Positions 21,240 to 32,036 of a DNA stretch of 64,000 bases are shown here, one piece after another (the stretch's first letter is position 1; each line of letters starts with the position of its first letter). The DNA comes from Spinacia oleracea (lineage: Eukaryota > Streptophyta > Magnoliopsida > Caryophyllales > Amaranthaceae): assembly GCF_020520425.1 (NCBI RefSeq), contig NC_079487.1, positions 12,509,501-12,573,500 on the forward strand. Reading direction: 5' to 3'. A program made the translations under genes and the position numbers. Under the pieces are notes generated by a model. That model was not told the DNA's origin, ran no database searches, and was given only the letters and a program-made list of their open reading frames with translations.

Positions 21240-24213
21240 ACCCCATATATAACTGAAAGTAAGATTCCAATCCAACCTACAAGATAATATAAATAGAGCC
21301 TTTACAATAAAAGAACACTTTCAGAAGCAGCAACATACTAGGTGTCAGGCTGCAACTATCCTAAAATTATAAATCAAGGCATGATAGAAAACCAATCCAG
21401 TATCACAGACAAAAAAATCTACAGAATCATAATGTCGTCATTAAAAATGATACAATGTTCACATTATGTTCTGAAAGAGGTGAAAATAGATGGGTCAAGA
21501 AGAGTGGTAGGAGAATTTAGCTTGCAGCAAGCAAATGATGGTTATGAACTTATGATCCTACGAGTTTGAAGTCTCACAGTAACACTAAACGTAAAACAGA
21601 AAACATAAAATTTGTTTCCTAATTATTCCAGGATTATATGTTATAGTTTTTAGATATAAGAAAACAGAAAATAGAGTTCTTTTTTTTTTTGTAAGGATAG
21701 ATTCTCTTGTGTTAACTCCTAATAGGTTTGATTTACTTTTGATTTTTTTTCACTTTTCAAATTTATTTATCTACTTTTTATTTATTTTGATTTAGTTTTT
21801 ATTTATTTTGATCTACTTTTGAGTTTCTTTTATTTACTTTGGAGAATCACTTTTGAGGGTTTTTTTTGTAATTCACTTTAGAAGACAACCTATGTAGGAA
21901 TCGAACCTGCATCCCATATGCATATGCATAGTGCTCTACCATTTGAGCAAATAGGTTTTCACAAAACATTTCAGAGAAAATTATTATTGATGTTTCATTG
22001 TTATTTACTTATTCAATTTACTCTTAGAGAGATTCTGTTTACTTTTGCAGATATTTAGTTTACTTTCGAAATAACTGCTAGCCAAACCTGAAGCTGAACT
22101 GCACGGACTGCAACAGCTAACAACCATATATAACCAATGCTCTACACAGCAGACAATTCTCTAAAACCAAACACAACTACTGTCAGACTCAAACCCTTTG
22201 AGCAGACAAGATTCCCCAATTCAGATCAGACTGCATCACCAAAACATCACATATCAACACGAACACCGTCAGTCCACAATGCAACAAAGAACATATGCTT
22301 ATCCTCTAAACCCGAAAAGAACAAATAAAAGTCCTTGCACTATATGCACAGATAAAAGATCAACAGAGCCAGTTAAGTTCTGTAACTCAAGGGAAATAGC
22401 AGAGTCATCTTTAATTCCTCAGATCAAATTTGTATTCGTATGGTGCACATTGGCCTAGCTCAACCCTGGTCGCCTACATGACTACATCCCATAACGGCCA
22501 TCAAAATCACTTGTTGGGTTTGGCCCTAAGGCATCGTCAGGTCCAGAAACCTAACCCAGTAGTGAACTGGGATTAATCTACTTTTACTAATTGTTTATTT
22601 ACTTTTGAGTCTTACTAATTTACTTTTACAAATAATTAGATAAGGCCAAAAATTTCTCAACTCAACTCTAATTCACATCAAGCCATCAATGGAAACTTTA
22701 ATATTCCAATCAGAAGGCTTATATGGCCATCGATAAAAGCTTTGCAATCTTGGCAGGAAGTGGAGAAGGGGAAGGGAATGAAAATGAAGCACAGCAGCAA
22801 GAACAGAAACAAACCAAGCTCACAAAATTACACTCCAAACTCAAGCCAGAAAAAAACAACTCCCAGCCACGAGCACTTACCTCTATATATCTTTGAGAAA
22901 TTTTATCAACATCTCTAAACATTGCACATTTTTTAGCTCCGCCGCCCAGGCTTAGAACATACACAGAAAAGACCGGCATAAACAAAGGCCGGACAGAAGC
23001 AGATCTGCAGCAGCACAGCAGCACATACCAAAACAGAACACCATCCATTAATCGGCCATTGCATTTCTATAGTAGTCGTCATAAGAATTCAGAACCAGGA
23101 AACCAACCTCACAAGTTTACTTCTGAGCATAATTGATTTACTAATACCAAGTTTCAATCTACTTTTTAAAATAAGAGAAACGAATGCTTCATGAGAGATT
23201 TTTTTGTTTACTTCTGGAGAGGTTTAGTTTACGTCTGTAGAGATTTAGTTTACTTTTGAGCGGTTTTAATTACTTTATCATCTATGTCACAACTCGATCT
23301 TAATCATCAACTATGAGTCTAGGTATTCTTGAGTGCTCTAAAAATAACTAAGCTAAAAAATCAGTCACAGCTGCTAAAATAAGCTAAATAACCTGAATCG
23401 CCCACAAAAATGCATAATACAAACAATTTGTTTACTTCAGTTTACTTTTAGCGATAACAAGTTTACTTCTGCACAATCTTCGTTTACTTCAACACATCTT
23501 GATCTAGCTAATTGATTCACGTCTATCAAGCTCAAAATCGATCAGAAATTCAATCAGATTATCGTATGAGAAACATATATTATATTACGAAGGAAAAAAT
23601 TTGCAGAAATTTAAGAACTAGAAATCTAATTACACTTCGCTCAAAAAAGAAATCTAATTGAACGAAATTAGTATCTTTACCTTTAGCTTTGAGAAACTTT
23701 GGTGTGAATTCACGATTAATGGTCGAATATACAGAAATTTTGAGACGAACTTGCAAGTTTAAGATGAAATTGAACATAGAACTTTAGGAATTAGACAGAG
23801 AAAGTGGTAAAAACCTAATTCGAGCATCATATTGAAGCTAAAAACAATTTTGCAATGAAAGCTGCAGAAATTTAAAAGCCTTAAAATCGAAAATCTTACC
23901 TTAAAATTCGCAACAAATCGATCAAAAATCCAATCAAATTATCGATTCTCTAGGGATCTATTGCTTCTATGATAATCCGAGTATAATTGCAGCATAACAT
24001 TACAAATTATACATATTATAATGACAAAATTTTCGAAGTTGGAAGAAAATTGGGTAGAAAGTTTCGAAGATGGAGAGTTGTATTTCGTAGAGAGAGAAAG
24101 TGTGATAAATTTTGGAAGGAGGAGAGAGAAACTCGCGATGTTTTCACCGTGATTAGGATGGTTTTGAGATTTGATCTCAGCCGTTCGTTTGTTTTAATCT
24201 AACAGCTCTTATA
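21240..24213. other. Intergenic stretch with scattered GTTTACTTTTG motifs
   Basis: No convincing gene. A phrase of the GTTTACTTTTGAG type recurs irregularly (about 21725-22080, 22575-22630, 23105-23280 and 23430-23500). It continues the host sequence split by the SIRE insertion. Its right part (23780-24213) may belong to the (TA)n-associated element ending at 24270, because the terminal boxes follow directly, but no left terminus was found. Confidence 0.4.
21888..21956 (-). pseudogene. tRNA-like sequence, degenerate
   Basis: On the minus strand, ACCTATTTGCTCAAATGGTA resembles an acceptor and D arm, and GCAGGTTCGATTCCTAC resembles a T arm with one mismatch; ATAGGT closes the acceptor stem. 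The anticodon arm is replaced by a CATATGCATATG-like palindrome that cannot form a normal 5-bp stem with a 7-base loop. It is likely a tRNA pseudogene or tRNA-derived repeat, and the amino-acid identity cannot be assigned. Confidence 0.45.
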
Positions 24214-24270
24214 GGTTCTCATTATAAAGGAGGTTCTCATCTTAAGAGAGGTTCTCACTAGAACCTGGTC
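24214..24270 (-). mobile_element. Right terminus of a (TA)n-associated element, subfamily C
   Basis: GGTTCTC boxes start at exactly 24214, 24232 and 24250, an 18-bp phase, and the end AGAACCTGGTCC leads into a (TA)n tract. The layout matches the termini of elements A and B nearby, with a related core (GAGAACC rather than AGAACAC). The left end was not found. Confidence 0.6.
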
Positions 24271-24293
24271 CTATATATATATATATATATATA
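24271..24293. repeat. (TA)n tract between two elements
   Basis: About 23 bp of alternating TA between terminus C and element A. Confidence 0.9.
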
Positions 24294-26420
24294 GGGAAGG
24301 GATCCGGTAAGAACACCTCCTTAGGTAAGAAAACTTCTTACGGTAAGAACACTTTTACACTCTCCATGTTCTATATTTGTTCAAACATGTTCAAAATTTG
24401 TCCAACCATGTTCAAAATTTTCTCAACCATGTTCTAAATTTATTCAACCATGTTCTAAATTTATTCAACAATGTTCTAAATTTTAAAGCTCATGTTCTAA
24501 ATTTATTCAACGATGTTCTAAATTTATTCAACTATGTTCTAAATGTATTCAAGCATGTTTTAATTTTACTCAACCGTGTTCTAAATTTATTCAACGATGT
24601 TCTAAATTTATTCAACTATGTTCTAAATGTATTCAAGCATGTTTCAATTTTATTCAACCATGTTCCAAAATTTTAAGATCATGTTCTAAATTAATTCAAA
24701 CATGTTCTAAAATTATTCAATCATGTTCTAAAATTATGCAATCATGTTCTAAATTTTCAAGCTCATGTTCTAAATTTATTCAAGCATGTTCTAAATTTAT
24801 TCAACCATGTTTTAAATTTATTCAAGCATGTTCTAAATTTATTCAACAATGTTCTAAATTTAGAACATGAGAACCTAGTCAACACATATACATATATACA
24901 TGTTCTAAAATTTCAAGCTCATGTTCTAAATTAATTCAAGCACGTTCTAAAATTATTAAACATGCTCTAAATTAATTTAAGCATGTTCTAAAATTATTCA
25001 ACCATGTTCTAAATTTTCAAGCTCATGTTCTAAATTTATTCAAGCATGTTCCAAATTTATTCAACGATGTTCTAAATTTGTTCAACCATGTTCAAAATTT
25101 ATTCAAGCATGTTCTAAATTTATTCAACAATGTTCTAAATTTAGAACATGAGAACCTAGTCCACACATATACATATATACATGTTCTAAAATTTCAAGCT
25201 CACGTTCTAAATTAATTCAAGCATGTTCTAAAATTATTAAACATGTTATAAATATTCAAGCATTCTAAATTTATCCAAACATGTTCTAACTTTATTCAAC
25301 CATGTTTCAAAATTTATTCAAGCATGTTCTAAATTTATTCAAGCATGTTCTAACTTTATTCAACAGTGTTCTAAATTCATTAAAGCGTGTTATAAATTTA
25401 TTTAAGAATGTTCTAAATTTATTCAAGCATGTTCTAAAATATATCAAAATATGTTCTAAATTTATTACAAATATAGAGAAATTGACAAAAAAAAGCCGAG
25501 TGAATAAATTTTAATAATTATGTCTAATTTTAAATTGAAAATCTAAAAAAATAATTCATGATTATGCTTGAATAAATTTATGATGCAGACAAAGATATTT
25601 AAAGGTATACAGAAGAAGTTCATGATTGTGCTTCCGACTACGTCGTTGCCGCCACCACTGATGGATCGGAAGAGATAGGATTCGCTTCCTTGCTCAGCAC
25701 CACCACAGACCGGCGAATCACGAGAAATCAGCAACAACACCGGCGAATCATGAGAAATCACCAAATCTAATTCACGGATCTGATTCGCGGCCACCAGCAA
25801 CACTGGCGAATCACCAACACTGATCTGTTGTACTGATCGCATCCACAAGGAACACCAGCGATCTTCGGTTCAATTTCGAAACGATCTCTGAAAATCCGAT
25901 TTCGATTTCGAAGAATCGATTGAAATCGGTTTAAATTTTGGAATTGAGAAATTGATTGAAATTGATTTTAATTTTTGAAATGAGAAATCAATTGAAATCG
26001 TTTTCGATTTCGAAGAATTGAATGAGAATTAATGAATTGAATTTGTGTTCACCTGATTCGCGAACCACAACCACCGCCACCGCCATTTTTTGTTCGATTT
26101 CAGATTCAGACGAGCAGCGGCGATTTCAGAACCACAACGGCGAGCGGCGGCGAGTGGAGAGTGGCGAGTGGCGAGAGGCGAGCAGCGGCGAGAAGCGAGA
26201 GACGAGCAGTGGCGGCGATCAGCGAGAGAAGTGTTCGAAGGAGAGAGGGGGGGGGGAATGAAGAGAGAGAAAGAACGCCGGACATATGAAAATAATACGG
26301 TGAAAGAATAATCAAATTGTGGTATTTGTTTGTAAAATTTACGAAAATGCCATTACCACATAGTGTTCTTACCATAAGAAGTGTTCTCACCGTAAGAAGT
26401 GTTCTTACGGGAGCCTGTCC

Positions 26421-26421
<1 letters not shown>
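24294..26421. mobile_element. (TA)n-inserted TIR element A, unassigned superfamily
   Basis: The left end starts GGGAAGGGATCC and has GTAAGAA-type boxes at 24307, 24325 and 24343. The right end has inverted boxes at 26365, 26383 and 26401 and closes GAGCCTGTCCC. Both ends therefore show triplicate boxes at 18-bp phase, in inverted orientation. (TA)n lies outside both ends, with a (CT)n run on the right. Inside are a 21-bp tandem array (24361-25470), an AT-rich stretch and a GC-rich stretch with CGGCGA repeats (26090-26230). On the minus strand near 26050-26085 a short start-codon frame (MAVAVVVVRES) ends in CAG/GTGAAC like a splice donor; element B has a matching piece. No transposase was recognised. 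Confidence 0.7.
24361..25470 (+). repeat. 21-bp tandem array in element A
   Basis: Diverged units of CATGTTCTAAATTTATTCAAC repeat throughout. A GAACATGAGAACCTAGTC insert occurs at about 24860 and again at 25144, showing a higher-order duplication of about 284 bp. The 21-bp period is a multiple of three, so it creates long open frames that are not genes. Confidence 0.9.
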
Positions 26422-26455
<34 letters not shown>

Positions 26456-26517
26456 GGTTCTCATTATAAGGGAGGTTCTCATCTTAAGAGAGGTTCTCAC
26501 CAGAACCTGATCCTATA
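26456..26517 (-). mobile_element. Orphan terminus of subfamily C between (TA)n and a MITE
   Basis: GGTTCTCATTATAAGGGAGG with three GGTTCTC boxes at 18-bp phase (26456, 26474, 26492), ending AGAACCTGATCC. Only this end is present, without any interior. Confidence 0.6.
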
Positions 26518-26519
26518 TA

Positions 26520-26843
26520 CTCCCTCCGTATTTATTTAAGGGATACACTTGTCTTTTCCGGCCGTATTTATTTAAGAGATACACTTGCCATTTTTAGTAA
26601 CTTATCAACCCCACCATCTAATTAAATAATCTATCTAATATATCATATGTCCCACCATCCTATTAAACAAATAATTTCATAACTACACCTTACCCCCCCA
26701 CTCCCTAAAATGACATGGTCCCCCTTATTTTACTTATTAAAATATCTACTCAACCCCACTTGTTATATTACTTTATTTCATTCAATTCTTCTTCTTAATA
26801 CCCGTGCCCGGCCAAGTGTATCTCTTAAATAAATACGGAGGGA

Positions 26844-26844
<1 letters not shown>
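26520..26844. mobile_element. Stowaway MITE
   Basis: TIRs CTCCCTCCGTATTTATTTAA and its inverted partner TTAAATAAATACGGAGGGAG, flanked by TA at 26518-26519 and 26845-26846. It is non-coding and lies in the same (TA)n-rich cluster. Confidence 0.85.

Positions 26845-26894
<50 letters not shown>
26845..26894. repeat. (TA)n tract
   Basis: About 50 bp of alternating TA between the Stowaway MITE and the GC-richer direct repeat. Tyr/Ile 'YIYIYI' frames across it are artefacts. Confidence 0.9.
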
Positions 26895-26896
<2 letters not shown>

Positions 26897-27442
26897 CTAT
26901 TCCCGGATAGCAGTAGTCTCTATGTGAATCTCTTCTCGACCAGACGAATTGGGCTGGGAATGGCTCAGCCCACACGCATCATTTGATGAAAGCACTCCTG
27001 TCGCCCCCGATGATTGCTTTGTCAACCCCGCTTTCCTTCCCCCAAAATTCACGCGGCGAGACGCTCCAAAAACGTCGCTCCGATCGCTTAAGCGACTACG
27101 TTCCTTAGGTTGGGACAACACAGCAATGAGTAGTTCGCTCTAGGACTCCAACCCTTCGAGAGCAGGATGCCGGCCGAGATGGAGCTGGGAGCCATAGGAA
27201 AGCCCGCCCCCGCGGGCTAACATATAAATCTATTCCCGGATAGCAGTAGTCTCTATGCGAATCTCTTCTCGACCAGACGAATTGGGCTGGGAATGGCTCA
27301 GCCCACATGCATCATTTGATGAAAGCACTCCTGTCGCCCCCGATGATTGCTTTGTCAACCCCGCTTTCCTTCCCCTAAAATTCACGCGGCGAGACGCTCC
27401 AAAAACTTCGCTCCGATCGCTTAAGCGACTACGTTCCTTGGG

Positions 27443-27444
<2 letters not shown>
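26895..27444. repeat. 217-bp direct repeat with organelle-like composition
   Basis: Copy 1 (26895-27111) and copy 2 (27228-27444) start ATCTATTCCCGGATAGCAGT and differ at only a few positions by eye. The 116-bp spacer holds CCCGCCCCCGCGGGCT. Base composition is near 50% GC, unlike its surroundings, and no plausible nuclear gene is seen. It resembles plant mitochondrial non-coding DNA, but that is only an impression. It is enclosed by (TA)n on both sides. Confidence 0.65.

Positions 27445-27485
<41 letters not shown>
27445..27485. repeat. (TA)n tract
   Basis: About 40 bp of alternating TA between the direct repeat and element B. Confidence 0.9.
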
Positions 27486-27488
<3 letters not shown>

Positions 27489-29483
27489 GAGGGATCCGGT
27501 GAGAACACCTCCTTATGTAAGAACACTTCTTATGGTGAGAACACTTTTACACTCTCTATGTTCTATATTTGTTCAACAATGTTCTAAATTTTCAAACTCA
27601 TGTTCTAAATTTATTCAACCATGTTCTAAACTTATTTAACCATATTCTAAATTGGTTCAGCCATGTTCTAAATTTATTCAAGCATGTTTTAATTTTATTC
27701 AACCATGTTCTAAATTTTTAACCTCATGTTCTAGATTAATTCAAGCATGTTCTAAAATTATTCAACCATGTTCTAAATTTTTAACCTCATGTTCTAGATT
27801 AATTCAAGCATGTTCTAAAATTATTCAACCATGTTCTAAATTTGTAAGCTCATGTTCTAAATTTATTCAAGCATATTCTAAATTTATTCAAACATGTTCT
27901 AAATTTATTCAACGATGTTCTAAATTTTCAAACTCATGTTCTAAATTTATTCAACCATGTTCTAAACTTATTTAACCATATTCTAAATTGGTTCAGCCAT
28001 GTTCTAAATTTATTCAAGCATGTTTTAATTTTATTCAACCATGTTCTAAATTTTTAATATTCAAGCATGTTCTAAATTTATTCAAGCATGTTCTAAATAT
28101 ATTCAACGATGTTCTAAATTTGTTCAACCATGTTCTAAATTTGTTCAACCATGTTCTAAATTTGTAAGCTCATGTTCTAAAATTATTCAATCATGTTCTA
28201 AATTTTTAAGAACATGTTCTAAATTTATTCAAACATGTTCTAAATTTATTCAAGCATGTTCTAAATTTATTCAACGATGTTCTAAATTTGTTCAACCATG
28301 TTCTAAATTTATTCAACCATGTTCTAAATTTATTCAAGCAGTATTCAAATGTTATACAAGCATGTTCTAAAATATATTCAAGCATGTTCTAATTTTATTA
28401 AAGTATATTCTAATTTTTGCATTTTTCAAAATTCGAGTACATTTTGAACAATTAATTGAGAATGTCACCATCACCACCGCAGACCAGTTCAGCCACCACC
28501 ACCACCACAGACTAGTTCAGCCACCACCATAACAATCGGCAATTTCATCCAAACTTCGGTTCGATTTTGTTCGTGTTTTGAAATGAGAAATCGATTTTAA
28601 TTTTGTGCATTGAGAAATCGATTTCAATTCAAAACTCGAAGCTCGTATATCGAGAAGTCGAATTTTTTTCCGTATCAACCTTCAAAATTAGAAAAAAGAA
28701 ATGCAGAAACTAAATTATCAATCAACCTTAAAATGCAGAAAATAAATTATCAGCATAATAACTCATCCTTATCGGAGAAAATAATAGTCCAAATAAGAAA
28801 TTACTCCATCAAAAACCAAATAACATGCAATTATGAAAATCCGATTTCGTATGAGAAGAACAGATTGAAATCGATTTTAATTTTGAAATTGAGAAATTGA
28901 ATGAAACTGATTTTTGAAATCGATTTTAACGTAGAATCGAATGAGAATTGCAGAATTGGAATTGTGTTTACCTCATTCGCGAAACACAACCACAGCCACC
29001 AGCATTTTTTATTCGAGTTCAGGTTCGGCGACCGGCGATTTTGTTCGAACGTCGGCGAATTTGTTTGAGCGGCCGCGAGCGGCGAGCAACGACAAGGAAC
29101 TACCGCGAGAAGGAGAATTTGTTCGGTGAAATTGATAGATTTCTGGTTCGAATTTACCGATTGAAATTGCGATTGAAATCCTGCGACCGGCGGCAGCCAG
29201 AAACGAGCGGCGGCGGCGGAGAGAGGCGATTATCTGTGGCGAGAGGCGAGAATTGACCGGAGAGAAGCGTCCGGCGAGCGTTGGTGGCGAGGGACGTGGA
29301 GAGAGAGAGAGGGAGGTGGAGAGAGAGAGAGAGAGGAATCTGATCCTGAAATGAAAAACAAAATGTCGTGAAAAAAAAAATTGGGGTATTTGTTAAATAT
29401 ATTTACGAAAATGCCATTATATAAAGTGTTCTCACCGTAAGGAAGTATTCTCACCGTAAGGAAGTGTTCTCACGAGAGCCTTC

Positions 29484-29486
<3 letters not shown>
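27486..29486. mobile_element. (TA)n-inserted TIR element B, sibling of element A
   Basis: The left end GGGGAGGGATCCGG has boxes at 27499, 27517 and 27535 (18-bp phase). The right end has boxes at 29428, 29447 and 29466 (19-bp phase) and closes GAGCCTTCCTC. The same order is seen as in element A: 21-bp array, then an AT-rich stretch with CGATTTTAATTTTG phrases, then a GC-rich CGGCGA stretch and the right TIR. A minus-strand start-codon piece near 28975-29010 (MLVAVVVFRE, ending before a GTAAAC donor-like site) matches that of element A. (TA)n lies outside both ends. No transposase is present. Confidence 0.7.
27545..28420 (+). repeat. 21-bp tandem array in element B
   Basis: Same CATGTTCTAAATTTATTCAAC unit as in element A. 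A block with CATGTTCTAGATTAATTCAA is duplicated at 27725 and 27787. Confidence 0.9.

Positions 29487-29532
<46 letters not shown>
29487..29532. repeat. (TA)n tract
   Basis: About 46 bp of alternating TA after element B. Confidence 0.9.
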
Positions 29533-29535
<3 letters not shown>

Positions 29536-31223
29536 AGTTACCTCATTTTTATTCATTTTTATTTATACAATTTCACGCACTCAACACGTGCATAAACAAT
29601 CATTTACAATTACGATAATTCTAAGAACGGACGAATTTCTTGAGTTTAACAACCATATTATTATTAGGTTTGCATATTACTACTCTATGATCCAGAACAT
29701 TTTCATATGTTATCTATAGAAAGTTATACAATACATTAAAAGAGGCTCAAAGCCCAATAATATCAATATATCCTATGGTTGTTCATGTGATGGGACATTT
29801 GGTGTTCATTTTTCAAATATGATACTCAAAATTTTCAAAATAACGGTAAAATTATCACATAGTCCTCGGATATGTATTTGGAAATAAATCTCTGAGATGG
29901 GCCTCTTCGCCCTCTTTATAGGACATTGATATTAGGGCATACTCTTAGAATCAGAGGGCGGAGAGGCCCATCTCAGAGATGTGTTTCCAAATACATATCC
30001 GAGGGCTATGCGGTAATTTTACCATTATTTTGAAATTTTTGCGTACCATATTTGAACTTCTGAGTACCATTTTTAATCTTATGAGTACCATTTTTGAACT
30101 TCTGAATACCATTTTTGAACTTGTAAGTACCATTTTTGAACTTATAAATATCATATTCGATCCTTTTTTTATCTGAGATGAAAAAATACTTCCTCGTTCT
30201 ATAAATACCTCCTATTTCTACTATAAGTGGGGCTTCTTCTCTCCTCAATTCTACCAAGTAGCTAGCATGACTTTTCCTTTTCCCTAATCACTTTAAAGAA
30301 AATCGACGTTGGCAAACAAGTAATTTTATCGTTTGAAACTTAACGTAACTTACTCTATCATGTTTGTCGTCAATCAATTTATAAAGTTTTGTCCATGTTC
30401 ATGAAGGTGAAAGAGTGACATTTGCGACGGCTAGCATTCAGGTTGTCGTTTAAGGGTTCTCTTTATCCAGTTATTCCCAAGGAAATGAATTGAACAAAAA
30501 CACAATACTCCGTATATACTATGAAAAACTGATTGTAGAGCCGAACATTTTGTTTAGTCTTATTCTAAACCTTCAAATAATAATGAGAGAACAAAGCAAT
30601 ACAACACTAATCATACACTAGCAGAAAGCCTCATACACCAATAGAAAATCATTAATATTTGTACTAAGTTTTTCAATTGATATAGCTTTGAAAGGAGTAG
30701 AAAACTTATTCTAAAGATTTAAAACAATCACAACTAAATTATTGGGATTTACTTTTACTAAATCTATTTTTTTTTTTTTATTGTTCTTCCAGGTTATGAA
30801 TTAACTTTTTCTTTCTATGCTTTATTTATTTCTAGTTTTAAAGGATTTAATATTGCACTACGGTTGACTTTTAGTTTTTCCAAGACATACTTTGACTCTT
30901 AATATCTCGAATTATGCATAAATAAAAATTACAAAAAGTTGTTATTTAGAAAATATATATCGATGCGAATCTAACAAGATCTTACATGAATACAATTTTT
31001 CTTAGGTATTAATCACAAAAGATGATTAAAGGTCTAATGTGAATGGTGTAAAAAACAAGATTGCGCGATATCTAAGGTACGGAGGAAGTATATAAATTAT
31101 TCACCGGCCTATTTTGTATTTAATCTTAAGTTTTACTTTTATTTTTTAATTGGAAATTAATTTTTGACAATTTTTTACTACATTTGGTGATTTATGGATA
31201 AATGTGAAAAATATATACATTAC
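29533..31223. other. AKR-cluster flank duplicated at 39.4-40.0 kb
   Basis: No gene seen. Three blocks have diverged partners near the second AKR unit: 29611-29690 with 39905-39980 (AATTCTAAGAAC), 30590-30780 with 39385-39560 (TATTCTAAAGATTTAAAA), and 31160-31223 with 39712-39785 (CAAATGTGAAAAAT). The block order differs between the two places. The stretch also holds a hairpin (29805-30055). Confidence 0.55.
29805..30055. repeat. Long hairpin (about 110-bp arms)
   Basis: The left arm, 29805-29915 (TCGGATATGTATTTGGAAAT, CTCTGAGATGGGCCTCTTCG), pairs with the right arm 29945-30055 (GGAGAGGCCCATCTCAGAGA, CCAAATACATATCCGAGGG) around a 30-bp loop. It is a foldback MITE or an inverted duplication. 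It runs into a short array at 30046-30160 with five or six units of GTACCATTTTTGAACTT. Confidence 0.75.
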
Positions 31224-31472
31224 CACTACAAAATTTGAATCTTTAACGACAACCTAATTACGACGGGTTAAAAATCCCGTCGCAAAAGCCTTTTGCCACG
31301 GGCCTAATAACTAAACAAAGACGGAAACAACCGTCACAAATGTCTTTTACGACGGGTTAACGACGGCCCCCTTTTATGACGGGTTCGCGACCGGAAATCC
31401 CGTCATTAATCAACGATTATTGGCCTTTAGCGACGGGATTTTCCGTCGTTAATGGTACAATATTTTATAGTA
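31224..31472. mobile_element. Short non-autonomous CACTA element
   Basis: The left end CACTACAAAATTTGAA pairs with a decayed right end ATTTTATAGTA. Flanks are TAC (left) and TAT (right), a possible 3-bp duplication. The interior has repeated CGACGGG / CCCGTCG motifs in both orientations, typical sub-terminal repeats. The related flank near 39785 lacks this block and so represents an empty site. Confidence 0.7.
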
Positions 31473-31539
31473 TATTGCTTACAACAATAACAAATAAAAT
31501 TATAAGCATGACAGGAAAAGGCCGGTCATTGTACACCAA

Positions 31540-31590
31540 GCTTCACATATAAGGCTCCAATGTTCTGGTTGTGGACTTAAGGTTCCAGAC
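31540..31590 (-). pseudogene. AKR exon-5 fragment
   Basis: The minus strand matches the [14 protein letters not shown] part of AKR exon 5 at nucleotide level (CTTCACATATAAGGCTCCAATGTTCTGGTTG on plus, in parts), without a usable frame. The following bases (ACTTTCATGAAAATCCTATT) match the 3' flanks of the other AKR copies. It is a scrap of a duplicated unit. Confidence 0.6.
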
Positions 31591-32036
31591 ATGGAAATCA
31601 ACGCATGGAACTTTCATGAAAATCCTATTCTTCTTCATTGAGACAAAAGATATTAATACAATTAAATATAAAATCCTAGTATAACAAGATCACAAATTCT
31701 TATTTACAATGGGTGTACGATAAATATTGTACACCAAAGTAAAAGTTAACCCAAAATGCAATATAAAAGTTAATCAAAACTAGGTTAAAGTTACAAAGAA
31801 AAGGGTTAAAGTTATCTTGGTGTACAATAAATTTATTGTACACCTTGTGCGCACAAGACCTTTTGTAACAAGATATAAGAGGTGAAGCGTTCCAGCTTAC
31901 TGTATCAAATGAAAAATTACTGATGTTTATGACAAAACATAATCATTAATTAAGATTTAAGAGTATTGTTTTACAGAATCACAACATGGCAGTCAATGAG
32001 AAGAACATAACACACAAATCAATAACACTAACATCT

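Noticed and set aside
24377..25514. Long frames with VLNLFNHVLN repeats (also 27652-27975)
   Set aside because: The period of 21 bp keeps the frame open; this is a tandem repeat, not a gene.
26778..26986. YIYIYI-containing frames (also near 27500 and 56000)
   Set aside because: They are (TA)n microsatellite read in frame.
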